64,000 nt of DNA from an uncultured Ruminiclostridium sp. (GCA_947630175.1 CANRGJ010000003.1:225266-289265); one strand, 5' to 3'; shown: positions 10,892-21,652, counted from the stretch's first letter. The notes: generated by a model from the sequence alone, not told the origin. Numbers and translations: made by a program.

Positions 10892-11188
10892 ATGACTGAT
10901 ACAAGAGAAATTTTAATGGAAAAAATGGCCGATAATCTTCCTGTGTTGAGAAAAAAATTAAAACTCTCACAAGAGGGCTTAGCCAAAATTATTGGAAGCA
11001 GCAGATACACAGTCATGTTAATTGAAACAAAGAAAAGAAAAATGACTTGGAATACGTTTTTGTCACTAGTTTTATTATTTGATAAAAACGAGGAAACAGC
11101 TGTTCTTTTGCGTGCATTAGAAATTTATACAAGTGAGCTTGATTTGTTTTTGAATCATTCTGATTTTGAAAAGAGCAATACTTATTGA
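10892..11188 (+). CDS. XRE-family helix-turn-helix regulator
   Basis: A 98-residue DNA-binding protein. The HTH covers about residues 16-65 (LRKKLKLSQEGLAKIIG, then SRYTVMLIETKKR as recognition helix), and the rest is a short helical tail. A CAGGAGG site precedes the ATG. Position between the YbjN-like pair and the first vWA gene suggests local control of the operon. No operator is evident. Confidence 0.8.
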   Translation: MTDTREILMEKMADNLPVLRKKLKLSQEGLAKIIGSSRYTVMLIETKKRKMTWNTFLSLVLLFDKNEETAVLLRALEIYTSELDLFLNHSDFEKSNTY

Positions 11189-11211
11189 TTTTTTCATAGA
11201 GGAGTTATCAT

Positions 11212-13704
11212 ATGAAGAGAAAAGGCATTGCCGCATTGTGCTTGGGGTTATTATTATCTTTTTTATTTACAGTTAATTGTTACGCCAAAGAACTGGAAAA
11301 CGAAAAGGTGTATAACCCGTTGGATTTGGTAGTTGTTATTGATTCAAGCGGTTCAATGAGGGATTCCGACACCAATCGTACCGCGCTTGACGCTGTTAGA
11401 ATGCTTGTCAATATGATGCCTGCGAAGGATAGCAGGGTTGGAATTATTAGTTTTAATACGCAGCCAACCGTATTGACAAAAGACCCGTCCGGCAACAACA
11501 TATTGGTGAGCTTGGAAGATTTTACCGGAGTTGAAACGATTCGCACAGATGTCTCAACTATTGCTTACAATGGCGGAACAGGCATCGGAAACGCAGTCAA
11601 GGCGGCTGCGGACCTGCTTAACAGTCAGTCCGACAGCGAGCATACCAAGGCTATAATGTTATTCACTGATGGTCTGAACGATTTTGGGTATGATAAGGTA
11701 GCCCTTTCTGCATGCGAAGACAATGAAGTGGATGCTATAAAATGGGCAAAAGCAAATGACTGTTGTATTTATTGCGTCGGATATAATTACGTTATGTCTT
11801 CAGGTGAAAGCTCTATGGGAGCAGATGGAGAAGGCCTTCAGAAGCTGCAAAATATTGCCGGCAATACAGGAGGAGTTTGTAAAGAGATCCACAATATCGC
11901 CGATATAGAGCAGCTGCTGATCGATTTTTTAGCAGATGTGTGCGATTTGAACTATAAAACTATCGCAACGATTCCCGGAGACGGCGGATTCCATGATTGC
12001 GTTATTCCTGTGAGTCCAAGCGTTATTGAAGCCAATATCCGCATCACAGGCGGAGGGATGAATGCGATTAAGGATGGTAAGGTACGGTTGTATGATCCGG
12101 ATGGAAATGAAATACAGCTTGTTAATTCCGGCAATATCCGTTACGACACTGATGCAACAGCTGCGAGCATTAAAGTGATTATGCCGAAAGCCGGAGATTG
12201 GAGACTTACTGTCGAAGACATCAATGGCGAGGATATCCATGTTGGCTTGTTGGAACATTTCAAAATGAACTTGACAAGTCAACTGATCTTTCCTGAAGGT
12301 AACCCAACCGGAGTTGCTTATACAAATGATGTCATAGGCATAAAGACCTGGTTGACATATGATGATAACGACTTGGAAAATGATGAAATTTATGAAGCGG
12401 TAACATCTGCGACTGCCGTATGTGTTTCAAGAGCGAATCCGGACGATAAAAGGACCGTTAAGCTGACTCGCGAAGGAAGAGCTTTTACAGGAAGCTTTGT
12501 GATCCCAGAAGACTGTTATTATGATATTACAATAAGGCTTGATTGGGATACTGTTTACCGTGAAGATACATTGACAGTTATGTCAAGTAATACGCCGGTT
12601 CAACTTGTAAAGGATATTGATGATGTTCAAGTTGATAAGGGGAAGACGATAACTCTTGATAACATTTTTCAATATGTCCACGATGAGGAAAACGATCCGA
12701 TTGAGGTCGGATTAAAAAATGTGACGGCAGATGATGTTGTTGATATCAATTTTATTGGCGATAAGATCGATATCACCGGCGTAAAAGGATGGTGGGCTAA
12801 AACTCTTGTCACATTGGAGTTTAGAGATGCTCAGGGCAATATGGTTGAAACCTCGTTTAAGGTAAGCGTTGGTGATCCGTGGGCAGTGGTGCTTATTGTT
12901 TCAATTTTTGCATTACTGCTCTTGATTGTTGCAAGCATTTTATATGTGCTTTATAAAAAGACATTTAAAGTGCGTGGCAAGATAAGAATTGCATTGCTGG
13001 AGAAAAGAATTGACGGTCAAACCGCCGAAATCGTATTTGAAGACAAGAACAGGAGATACAAGGATCCTACAAAAACAAAAAACAACGATTTGTTTTCAGA
13101 TGATTCGTTGAATGAAACCGAAAGCTTTGGTTTCTCACCATTTAATGATTTCCATGAGAATGAACCGATTTCGGACGCAGAGGAAAGTGGATTCGGCTTT
13201 GGATTTGATAATTCCTCTGATGATAATCCGGCGGATGACAAGGAATCGGAAAATAAAGGAATCAGTAGTCTGGAAATCATTTTATCCAATTCCTTCTCAA
13301 ATGGCGAAATGAACTTGGGTTCTACTATTACGAAAAAGCAAAACAGCTTGTATGCTGTTCTTAATGAGTTTGTAAAAAGATTTCAGTATCATATGATGTC
13401 TGCCGGTGACATCCAGGACAGTGCTTTGGTAAAGAAGGTTGAGAATTTTATAAAATACAATTTTTCGGAGTTCAACAATATAAAGGTTTTGGGGTCTCGC
13501 TTCGGACGCCAAGGAATAGTGCTGTTGAATAAATCAAAGCAACCGATTAATTTTTTGTCACCGAGGATTATAAAAAATAAGCTTTCTACAAAGCCATATG
13601 GACGAAAACTTGTTGTAATCAAAATATCTGTGCCGATTGATGCTGAAAATTCACCTGACAAAAAAACGGAAGCCTATATTGAAATCGAATATATAAACAA
13701 TTAA
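11212..13704 (+). CDS. secreted/membrane vWA-domain protein with FG-rich cytosolic tail
   Basis: 830 residues. An N-terminal signal sequence (residues 1-25, cleavage near CYA-KE) is followed by a von Willebrand A domain with the metal-binding DSSGS at 44-48 and a later FTDGLND strand. A region of beta-rich domains (about 250-550) comes next, then one membrane helix at about 555-580 and a cytosolic part. The cytosolic part has an acidic stretch (about 636-672) with repeated Gly-Phe-Gly words, then an unknown globular domain of about 140 residues. The vWA domain would thus lie outside the cell and the tail inside. It precedes the tubulin-like gene by 18 nt. Likely an adhesive or sensing part of a membrane complex. 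Confidence 0.85.
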   Translation: MKRKGIAALCLGLLLSFLFTVNCYAKELENEKVYNPLDLVVVIDSSGSMRDSDTNRTALDAVRMLVNMMPAKDSRVGIISFNTQPTVLTKDPSGNNILVSLEDFTGVETIRTDVSTIAYNGGTGIGNAVKAAADLLNSQSDSEHTKAIMLFTDGLNDFGYDKVALSACEDNEVDAIKWAKANDCCIYCVGYNYVMSSGESSMGADGEGLQKLQNIAGNTGGVCKEIHNIADIEQLLIDFLADVCDLNYKTIATIPGDGGFHDCVIPVSPSVIEANIRITGGGMNAIKDGKVRLYDPDGNEIQLVNSGNIRYDTDATAASIKVIMPKAGDWRLTVEDINGEDIHVGLLEHFKMNLTSQLIFPEGNPTGVAYTNDVIGIKTWLTYDDNDLENDEIYEAVTSATAVCVSRANPDDKRTVKLTREGRAFTGSFVIPEDCYYDITIRLDWDTVYREDTLTVMSSNTPVQLVKDIDDVQVDKGKTITLDNIFQYVHDEENDPIEVGLKNVTADDVVDINFIGDKIDITGVKGWWAKTLVTLEFRDAQGNMVETSFKVSVGDPWAVVLIVSIFALLLLIVASILYVLYKKTFKVRGKIRIALLEKRIDGQTAEIVFEDKNRRYKDPTKTKNNDLFSDDSLNETESFGFSPFNDFHENEPISDAEESGFGFGFDNSSDDNPADDKESENKGISSLEIILSNSFSNGEMNLGSTITKKQNSLYAVLNEFVKRFQYHMMSAGDIQDSALVKKVENFIKYNFSEFNNIKVLGSRFGRQGIVLLNKSKQPINFLSPRIIKNKLSTKPYGRKLVVIKISVPIDAENSPDKKTEAYIEIEYINN

Positions 13705-13722
13705 TTAACGGAGGAACTTGCT

Positions 13723-16700
13723 ATGTCTACAAACAACGATGCCAACATTAAAAAAATCATTAATGAGCTCAGTGCTACATCGGGCGGAAGCCTTGTTAAG
13801 AAAATAAAGAAACTGAAGCTTACCAAAGAAAGAAGCGTTCTTTTCATCGGCTTGGGAGGACTCGGATCAAAAACAATAAATGAAATAAAAAAGATCTATT
13901 CCTCCGATTTTGAGGTTGCAGAAAACATTAGATTTCTTGCTGTTGACACCGATACCGGAGCTCAAGAAAGAATTTCTATAACAAATGAAGAGGGCTGTTT
14001 AACGGATGATGAGCTGTTTCAAATCTTTGATGATGATTCTGTAAACTTGTTGATCACTCCTCCCCCGGAAGTTTCAAGCTGGGTTGGGAATCTAACCCCT
14101 GCACCGCTTGGGTCTACAGGAGCCGAGGGTGTTAGACAAATCGGGAGAATTATGCTCTGTGGAACGCAGAAGTATCTCGAATTGCAACAGCGAATCTCTT
14201 CAAAAATTAATGCCATACACAGCTCATCTTCCCCAATCAATGTTGTTTTGATCGCCGGTGTTTCCGGAGGCACAGGTAGCGGAACATTTATAGATGTTGC
14301 TTATATGATTCGAAATATATTATCGACAAGACGGACTGATAAAGATGACGAAGTAACGTTTTGGGGTGTTTTTTACACGCCAGATTCTCAGAAGTCAATT
14401 CCCGAAATTAAGAATAACCCGGCTAAATGGAATTGCCTGCGGAGAAATGGATATGCCGCATTTAAGGAATTAGACTATTTCATGAATAATGGAAGCATGA
14501 AAACGGGCAGCGAAGCAATATATTCATTGACAGCTCCCGGCGGTATTAAGGTGAAATCCGCAGAGCCGCTTTTCGATCAAGGAAAGGTTTTTATAATCGG
14601 ACCGAATGGAAGCTTGACCGAAGTTGACGAAATTGTAAACGCTACATCACGCGGTTTGTTGAATATGTTCCAAAATGTAGAAGCGAGCGGTGGAAGTCAG
14701 GCAATTATCAGTGATTTTTGCAATGCTGCCAGGGCTCATATTCCTGACTGGAGACGAGATAACGTTGGTTCCCCGATTGAAGGAAAAAAGGCGGATCCGC
14801 TGGGAATTGATAATACTGAATTTCCTGCTTTTATGAACTATTCTTACTCATCATTTGGCTATAGTGCAGTATATTTCCCTCGTGATGAAATAATGGCATA
14901 TTGCGCAAACGAAGTTTTATCGCAGGTTTATTCTGTATGGACAGATGTTAAATGTTTAAACCAGAAAAATGTTTATCAATGGGTGAACAGGTACAAGCTT
15001 GGCTCAAATGCTCAGATTGTTTCTGCCATAAAAGAGCATATGAATGTTGACAGCAAGGCATTACGTGTTAATAAGATTGCTGACGCCGGGTCTTGGCCGA
15101 ATGTGACTATGTACTTTTTTGGTCGTGGTAAGGTCACAGAAACTGCGGTTACTATGCAATGTGCTAAGGAAAAAGTAGAAAATGCGATCTCTCCCTATTT
15201 GAATGCTGTAGCAATTGAACGAATGGCGGATGAAATCGTAAAACCGTTTATTACATATCTATCCAGCCCGAGCTTTGTAGGAAGTTACGGACCTTTTGCG
15301 GCTATTGCAACGTTGACAGGTTACGGTGATATTCGTGGATGTTGTGATAATCTAAAGGACTTAAAGGCTAAACTAAGAGAGGATATAGCAGCCAGCGAAG
15401 ACGCAGTTGCAGCAGCTGAAGGCAATATGAAATCACAAGGTCAGCTTCTTGAAAACGACCATGATCCGACTGATCCCGAAGTTGAAACCTTCATTGATTC
15501 CTGCCTTGATTACTCTTCTGCGTATTTTGAAAATATTATTTATTCCAATTTAATGGATCAAATCTTGGGAAAGATTGAACGCAAATTGCAGAGTTTCAAC
15601 AATGAGACATTTGAGATTTTTGTGCCCATAATGAAATCACTCGTTGCTATGCTAAATAATGATGCAACGTTTTTTGCAAAGCCAAATCATTCCTATTATG
15701 CTAATGGTCAGTCATTCGGAATGGACGCATATGGAATAAGTGACAGTGCAATTAAGCGTGAAAAATTCATCAATCTATTTAAAGGCTATATTAATTCGGA
15801 CGAAATTCAAAAAATTGCTTTTAAATTTGCCAGAAGTATGTTTGATGCAGATAGCAAAGAAAAGTGGAAATCGTTTAGAGATCATCCGGAGGAGCTGGCA
15901 AATGAGATCCGCAAAATTTTTGAAGATTTCTTTAAACCGCTTGTTAACAATCTGCTTCAAAAGTTTGTTGTTCTTGCATACAGCGATGGTAAGATTAAAG
16001 ACTTGACACCGGAGAAACTGGACGAGATTTGGGATGCTGAACCAGGAACAAAAGAGAGGCAAATCAGAGATGACGCTGTTGGTAAAGCAGCGACTGCCAT
16101 TGCTGAGGCTTTGCAGAGCAGCGGTGATGTATTGATAAATGCCGAGTCTGGCCCGCAGATGCTTAATAAATTAATTAGGACGACATCTATAATTCTTATT
16201 AAGGAAATGGACATTATCAATAAAGCGATAATTGGCAAAATGAAAACCCCTCCTTCGGTTGGTTACATTGGAGATGACTTTAAGTCGGTTATTTATTCTG
16301 TACGCTTTTCTGACCCGCTCGCGTTGCCTTTGATAAAAAAATTCAGCGAATTTGCACAACAGTATTTTGATTCAGGAAATGATAAAGATACCGCAGCCGG
16401 CAGGCATTTGGATGAGCGCGGTCAGAACTGGGCGAAATATTTGCCTGAATTGTTTGGCGTTGATACCGAGAATTATTTCAAGGCGATGGAAAGAAATGAT
16501 CTTTTGTTGACAAAATCAGCGAACGACAATGACCGCAAGGTTTATTCCGAGATATCTGAGGCGGTAGAATTCTGTCTTGACAACGGTGTTATTTACTTCG
16601 ATGATTCGTCTGATAATTGTTTCAAGTTGATATATGAGATTGAATCATCAGACGGCTTTTCGACTTTTGCAGAGTTGTATTATGATAAAATAAACCGCAA

Positions 16701-17505
16701 TTCGGAAGCAAAGCTTATTGACTGCCTCACAGCTGTTGATAATGAGCATCATACGGTAAGCTATAAGATACTCAATTTGATTTGTAACAATTCGCCTCTT
16801 TACTCCAGACAAGCTGAGCGGCCTGATGACCCGAGAAAGATTTCAAATCTCTCGAGAATCATCAGATCAAATATGAAGTTTATCAACCTCGTTCTAACAA
16901 CTTATCACCAGCTTTGGGATAATGGCAATTATGCAAAGGGCTCAATACTTGAGGTAATCGCTAAACAAAGAGATAATGCCGAGATAGAAAGCAAAAACAG
17001 ATCTTCTGTGAATAAGTACACCGTTAGGATTAGTCTGTTCGCTGATATGTTGCTTTGCGGACTGGTCAAATATGACGATGAAACACAAGTTTGGAAATTT
17101 CAAATAAGCAAAGACGATGATTGGAGGGAATTTTGTAAATTCAGAAAACCCAAAAATGAGCTTGATGAGATAGCAAGATTTTATATCGCATTTTGTAGTG
17201 GAGCGTGTAACCTTTCTGATGAAATGTGTGCTGTGATAAGACATACATGCGATGATATGATGGATAATGGCGAATGTAAGCTTCGTCCTGAATATCTCAA
17301 GGAAGCCCAAGATGTGTTGAATAGCGGTATTATGACTCGTAAGCTTGAATCTGAAAGAAATAAAGCAATTAATGAACTTGCTGTTTCCTCTCGTTATAGT
17401 GATTGTTATAATATTCCTACACAGTACGATGGCGCATCAAGCGTTTTTGACAATTTGAACAGATTCTATCGCGATATCATCAAAAAGCTCAAAGTAAAGC
17501 TATAA
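13723..17505 (+). CDS. large tubulin-like GTPase
   Basis: 1260 residues. The N-terminal Rossmann-type segment FIGLGGLGSK (41-50) and the tubulin/FtsZ signature loop GGTGSG (182-187, in AGVSGGTGSGTF) identify a protein of the tubulin-like superfamily (the Tubulin_2 type seen in bacteria beside vWA genes). The region after about residue 400 is long, helical and of unknown function. It is much longer than FtsZ or TubZ (about 380-480 residues). It has no membrane helix, so it is cytosolic, and may assemble under the membrane vWA proteins. A second, broken tubulin-like gene lies at 20400. Confidence 0.85.
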   Translation: MSTNNDANIKKIINELSATSGGSLVKKIKKLKLTKERSVLFIGLGGLGSKTINEIKKIYSSDFEVAENIRFLAVDTDTGAQERISITNEEGCLTDDELFQIFDDDSVNLLITPPPEVSSWVGNLTPAPLGSTGAEGVRQIGRIMLCGTQKYLELQQRISSKINAIHSSSSPINVVLIAGVSGGTGSGTFIDVAYMIRNILSTRRTDKDDEVTFWGVFYTPDSQKSIPEIKNNPAKWNCLRRNGYAAFKELDYFMNNGSMKTGSEAIYSLTAPGGIKVKSAEPLFDQGKVFIIGPNGSLTEVDEIVNATSRGLLNMFQNVEASGGSQAIISDFCNAARAHIPDWRRDNVGSPIEGKKADPLGIDNTEFPAFMNYSYSSFGYSAVYFPRDEIMAYCANEVLSQVYSVWTDVKCLNQKNVYQWVNRYKLGSNAQIVSAIKEHMNVDSKALRVNKIADAGSWPNVTMYFFGRGKVTETAVTMQCAKEKVENAISPYLNAVAIERMADEIVKPFITYLSSPSFVGSYGPFAAIATLTGYGDIRGCCDNLKDLKAKLREDIAASEDAVAAAEGNMKSQGQLLENDHDPTDPEVETFIDSCLDYSSAYFENIIYSNLMDQILGKIERKLQSFNNETFEIFVPIMKSLVAMLNNDATFFAKPNHSYYANGQSFGMDAYGISDSAIKREKFINLFKGYINSDEIQKIAFKFARSMFDADSKEKWKSFRDHPEELANEIRKIFEDFFKPLVNNLLQKFVVLAYSDGKIKDLTPEKLDEIWDAEPGTKERQIRDDAVGKAATAIAEALQSSGDVLINAESGPQMLNKLIRTTSIILIKEMDIINKAIIGKMKTPPSVGYIGDDFKSVIYSVRFSDPLALPLIKKFSEFAQQYFDSGNDKDTAAGRHLDERGQNWAKYLPELFGVDTENYFKAMERNDLLLTKSANDNDRKVYSEISEAVEFCLDNGVIYFDDSSDNCFKLIYEIESSDGFSTFAELYYDKINRNSEAKLIDCLTAVDNEHHTVSYKILNLICNNSPLYSRQAERPDDPRKISNLSRIIRSNMKFINLVLTTYHQLWDNGNYAKGSILEVIAKQRDNAEIESKNRSSVNKYTVRISLFADMLLCGLVKYDDETQVWKFQISKDDDWREFCKFRKPKNELDEIARFYIAFCSGACNLSDEMCAVIRHTCDDMMDNGECKLRPEYLKEAQDVLNSGIMTRKLESERNKAINELAVSSRYSDCYNIPTQYDGASSVFDNLNRFYRDIIKKLKVKL

Positions 17506-17520
17506 AGCTGCCATGACTCT

Positions 17521-17557
17521 CACAGATGGCGGTAGATTTTTTCTACCGCCATCTGTG
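17521..17557 (+). terminator. strong hairpin after the tubulin-like gene
   Basis: A 15-bp perfect stem (CACAGATGGCGGTAG and its complement) with a short T-rich loop, 16 nt after the stop. There is no proper T-run after the stem, so it may be a partial terminator or a 3' end protector. It could separate expression of 13723-17505 from the genes that follow. Confidence 0.6.
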
Positions 17558-17705
17558 TAACTCTTTCAATTTTTATTGCTTATTATTTTCTAATAATTTC
17601 AAGTAATGTATATAAGAAATGATTAGCCGGACAGATGCAAATAAAGGTTTTGCCGAAAGCTTATAAAATTGCATTTCAAGAATTGATCTTGAGAGGATAA
17701 CAAAT

Positions 17706-19169
17706 ATGAAAACGAAAAAAAATGCAATAGCTCATATTGCTTGTTCAGCAATAATAGGGGTTTTGTTTTTTGTAATTGGACAAATTTTATATCCGTATAT
17801 TATAGAAAAATGGTGGACTCCCATAGGTATTGCGGTTTATTTTTTAGTTTTCTCCACAATAATGCTGATAGCGATGTTTATTCTTAATCAAATTAGAAAG
17901 GACTATAGCTATTGGTTTAAAAACGGAAAGAAAGATACTGTAAAAAAAGCATATATTCGAGGCACCGTATGCTTGATAGTCATTTTTGTATTATCCGGAA
18001 TATTTGAATTCATTTATGAGCTTGGCGATGATGTTATTTATGACACTTCATCTTATGTATTTTTGATTGATGATTCCGGGTCGATGGCAGGAAATGATCC
18101 TCAGTTTGAAAGAGGCGCGGCAATTAATAGAATAATGAAAAACCAAGCCAATGATATGCCCTATGCTGTGTATAAGTTTTCCAATCAAGCCCAATTGTTA
18201 AAAGATATGGGCAAGTATACCGAAACAGATAGCTTTGAATTTTCTTCGGACGGAGGAACTGATATAGTTGGTTCTTTAGACAAAGTCGCTGACGAGCTGA
18301 TATCAAAAGCAGTCAATGGAGGAAATTATCCCAAGGTTTTGCTGCTTAGTGACGGTGTGTCATCTTATTATGGAGTTAATTCCGTGATCAAAAAATGTCG
18401 AAGCAACAATATAGTTGTTAGTACTATTGGATTTAATGTAAATAGCAGCTTGTTATCAAAAATTGCCAGAAAAACGGGCGGAATATATATAAATGTCAAC
18501 AATATTGATGAGCTTCAAGAGCAGATGAATAATGCTATGACATCTTTTCTCGATCGAAATCTGATATCTGACCGTTTTACACCCCAAAATGATGTATTAT
18601 ATGCATTTTTGAGAATTTTGTTCTTATGTTTGATTGGTGCAGCTTTTTCTTGGCTGAAATATGAGACATTTTGCAGTTCTAAAGGTCCCAAGTTCGATAG
18701 TTTTGTATTGAAGGTGTCTCTCATTTGCACAACTGTCGGTTCAATTATAATGGAAATTTGTTTTAGTATATTTGATTTGCCTGCATGGTTGGCAAGGCTG
18801 ACATTCTGTATAATATGGGCAATCACGCCTGGGTATTTTGTCAAATCGAATGTATATACTTTTGATCCTGAATACCAATTTGGTCTTGAAACAGAGTCAG
18901 ATCAGACCGGACAAGATGTTGTCGGAAGCAAAAATCAACTTACAGCAAAAAGTGATGAAGATACACAAACACATACTTTGAGAGATACTTCCTTAGGATT
19001 CGGTAGGGATTATGTAGATAAATCCGACAATCATATGAATCAAAATGATAGCGGCTTTGGATTTGGCGATGATAGTGGTTTTTCCTCTGAAACAGAAATT
19101 TTGAGTTCTTTTGAGAGCGACGAAAAAAACGGATTTGGAAATGATGAAAATTCAGGGTTTGGAATGTAA
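17706..19169 (+). CDS. polytopic membrane vWA-domain protein with FG-rich tail
   Basis: 487 residues. Three N-terminal membrane helices (about 8-30, 37-60 and 85-105) precede a vWA domain with the MIDAS sequence DDSGS (122-126) and LLLSDGVSS. Two or three further helices follow (about 300-385). The last 80 residues are acidic and disordered with Gly-Phe-Gly words (SGFGFGDDSGF, NGFGNDENSGFG). It pairs with the secreted vWA protein upstream and the zinc-ribbon protein 20 nt downstream, which has the same kind of tail. GAGAGGA serves as ribosome site. Confidence 0.82.
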   Translation: MKTKKNAIAHIACSAIIGVLFFVIGQILYPYIIEKWWTPIGIAVYFLVFSTIMLIAMFILNQIRKDYSYWFKNGKKDTVKKAYIRGTVCLIVIFVLSGIFEFIYELGDDVIYDTSSYVFLIDDSGSMAGNDPQFERGAAINRIMKNQANDMPYAVYKFSNQAQLLKDMGKYTETDSFEFSSDGGTDIVGSLDKVADELISKAVNGGNYPKVLLLSDGVSSYYGVNSVIKKCRSNNIVVSTIGFNVNSSLLSKIARKTGGIYINVNNIDELQEQMNNAMTSFLDRNLISDRFTPQNDVLYAFLRILFLCLIGAAFSWLKYETFCSSKGPKFDSFVLKVSLICTTVGSIIMEICFSIFDLPAWLARLTFCIIWAITPGYFVKSNVYTFDPEYQFGLETESDQTGQDVVGSKNQLTAKSDEDTQTHTLRDTSLGFGRDYVDKSDNHMNQNDSGFGFGDDSGFSSETEILSSFESDEKNGFGNDENSGFGM

Positions 19170-19189
19170 AAAGAAAGAAGTGAGATTCA

Positions 19190-20374
19190 ATGATAATTAA
19201 GTACTGTCCTAAATGTTCAGGAAAGCCTTATACCAAAAATTTCAGCATTGACGTTTGCGAAAATTGCGGGACGACACTTCTTTCTGAGATGATCAACGAA
19301 AATGATCTCCTTGGAAGAGCTGAAATGACTACCTTTGCAGATGATTATTCATTTGGACAGCCCGCTGATGATAATTTTGGATCTGAAGACATGTCTAATT
19401 CGTTTGGAGACGACGCTTTTGGAGACGATGAAACAAATCGATTTGGATTTGTAGATCCAGAAATGTATGGTGACTTTAGTGAAAACCGAAAAAGCGATTT
19501 TGAATTACCATCCGAACGACATTCCTTTGAAGTAGACAATAGTGCCGGGAACAATCTTATTCCAGCTCAAAAAACAGGCTGGTCAAATCCAGGCAAGTAT
19601 AACTCAAACGAATCCTATATGAGCGCTAAGAATATTGGAACGCTGGTTAGGGGAAAGGTAACAAATTATACCAACTCACAGAAAGAGAACAGCGGATATA
19701 AGCGGTTTTTTGTTAAAAGGTTAGTTGATGCCGTTATCTATAAACAACGATTTGATGATGTATTGCATTCATTTTCTGTTAGGACGAATAACGGAACGGA
19801 TAATTTTGGTAATCAAATTTATACCGATGTTCCGATAAATGTACATGGAGTTATTTCCGGTGGAATTCAACTTGTTAACAATATTGAAGTCGAAGTAGCC
19901 GGTAAATATTGTAATGGTATATTGATGGCAAACAATATTTCGGTCATCAATAATGGATACAAAAGTCCGGTTTATTTTCGACATTCCCTGAAAGCAATAC
20001 TATATGGGTTACTCGCAATATTCGCCGCTATATTTTTGATTTACATCGGCATAAGCTCTGAGGGCGGTTTTTTTGATAATATAGGATCGTTCTTAAAAAT
20101 ATGGTTGATATCGGCAGTGATTGTGACTGTACTTTATTTTATTGTTAGTTTTTCTAAGATTGGAATTATGGCTAAGATAGTCACAGGAAAACCACGAAAA
20201 ATTCCATGGATCGGAATATTGCTGATATCACTTGTTATAGCGTTGATATTTTTTAACGGTGCAGGCATTGGTGCAAGTGTTGGAAGCGCTTTGTCCGGAA
20301 TCCTTTCATCTGCGATTCCTATTATTGTTTTGCTTGTCGTGCTTTTTATTGTGTTTAAATTTATTGTGGGATGA
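19190..20374 (+). CDS. zinc-ribbon, FG-rich, multi-helix membrane protein
   Basis: 394 residues. A zinc ribbon (Cys6, Cys9, Cys23, Cys26) is followed by an acidic disordered stretch (about 45-105) full of Phe-Gly (SFGQ, NFGSE, SFGDDAFGDD, RFGF). A beta-rich domain of about 110 residues comes next (about 155-265, OB-like in appearance), then four C-terminal membrane helices. I do not recognise the full-length family. The same FG-type acidic region occurs in both vWA proteins of the operon, implying that all three bind one common partner. Confidence 0.75.
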   Translation: MIIKYCPKCSGKPYTKNFSIDVCENCGTTLLSEMINENDLLGRAEMTTFADDYSFGQPADDNFGSEDMSNSFGDDAFGDDETNRFGFVDPEMYGDFSENRKSDFELPSERHSFEVDNSAGNNLIPAQKTGWSNPGKYNSNESYMSAKNIGTLVRGKVTNYTNSQKENSGYKRFFVKRLVDAVIYKQRFDDVLHSFSVRTNNGTDNFGNQIYTDVPINVHGVISGGIQLVNNIEVEVAGKYCNGILMANNISVINNGYKSPVYFRHSLKAILYGLLAIFAAIFLIYIGISSEGGFFDNIGSFLKIWLISAVIVTVLYFIVSFSKIGIMAKIVTGKPRKIPWIGILLISLVIALIFFNGAGIGASVGSALSGILSSAIPIIVLLVVLFIVFKFIVG

Positions 20375-20399
20375 TTCTGATTTTAACGAGGTTATCATT

Positions 20400-21652
20400 A
20401 TGTCAATCAACAAAGAACAATTAAAGGAAAAATTCAAAGGCCTTTCCACTCGATATGGAGGAAGCCTTTTGGCTGAACCTCAGCTTCTTGATCAAAGCAA
20501 TGTTACAGTTTTCTTTGGCCTTGGCGGTCTTGGCGGCCGTGCCGTTAATGCCATTAAGTCAGCATCCAATGAAAAGCTTAACAATCCTGACAGACGTTTT
20601 TATAGAGTGGTTGATACGTGCCTGTCGGATATGGATAAGATTGCAGAAGCTACTACTGCTGATATTGGGAACCCAAACTTTCAATGGTCAGGGCGCCCAA
20701 TCAATACGCCAAATCGGAAGAGTCATGTTGTTGGGCAGCTATGATAAAGTCTATTCTGAAGTGTATAGTGTCCTCAATTATGCCTTTGCAAAAGCACATG
20801 CGAATCACGCTTCTGTGAAAATCTATATCATAGCAGGATTAGTGGCGGTACCGGAAGCGGATCAATAGTTGATTTCTTTATATGGTCAGAAAGGTTCTTG
20901 AACCGCTTGGAATTCAGCATAGCGTTGAAGGAATTTTTTTACGCCTGACGTTCAAGAGAAAGATGAGAAGATGACTACGGTGGCATATAACGGATTAAAG
21001 CGTAATTTTTACGCTGCAATCAAGGAGATGGATTATTTCTATAACAATGTGGCAAGAAAAAAAGTGTATTCTTGCCCCGTCGGTGAGGACTCTGCTGCTT
21101 ATAAAATAGACTGATGGAGCGGCTGAGCGAACAGTGGAACAAACGAAATATAAACGAAGATGAGATCATCAAGATTATGCGCAAGAGCTCATTGGATTCC
21201 AATCGCTCTTTTGCAAAGAAGATTTTCCCAATCGCAAGGTGTGGGGAATTCTTTGAAGTCGAGAAAGCTGCTTTGACAAAGGATGGAGATAATGTTTGCA
21301 AAACTTCTCGGAAGGTTTCAAGATAACGGTCACGACGTTACAGAAGATGACCGACTTCATATGTTGTCGATCTTCAATATGGCGCAGGAAGCGCAGAAAC
21401 TCGGGATTTTGAAATCTCGCGACAATAAAGCGTTCCCTTCATATGACTTGTACTACAAGCTTATGCGTCATATTGATTTTTCCGCAGAACAAAACCGATT
21501 TTGGCGACACTATCGTGTTCGGGAACTTCATCACTTTGATCAGAAGTAATTATGAATGGGAGAAAAAGCTTACAATTGCCATAGAATTATTTGGGAAAAT
21601 ATACAGCATATATGAAGAAGCTAAAAATTCTTTGGTCGATGAAAAGAAGTAA
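20400..21652 (+). pseudogene. decayed second tubulin-like gene
   Basis: ATG at 20400 opens a protein matching the 13723 gene (FFGLGGLGGRAVNAI aligns with its N-terminal motif). The frame then breaks near 20690, continues as GAQSIRQIGRVMLLG in another frame, and breaks again just before SGGTGSGSIVDFF at 20842-20880, the tubulin signature. Further short matches in changing frames (MTTVAYNGLKRNFYAAIKEMDYF at 20971 onwards) and C-terminal scraps run to 21652. About 2.5 kb is missing relative to the intact paralogue. Multiple lesions make a single sequencing error unlikely. Confidence 0.85.
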
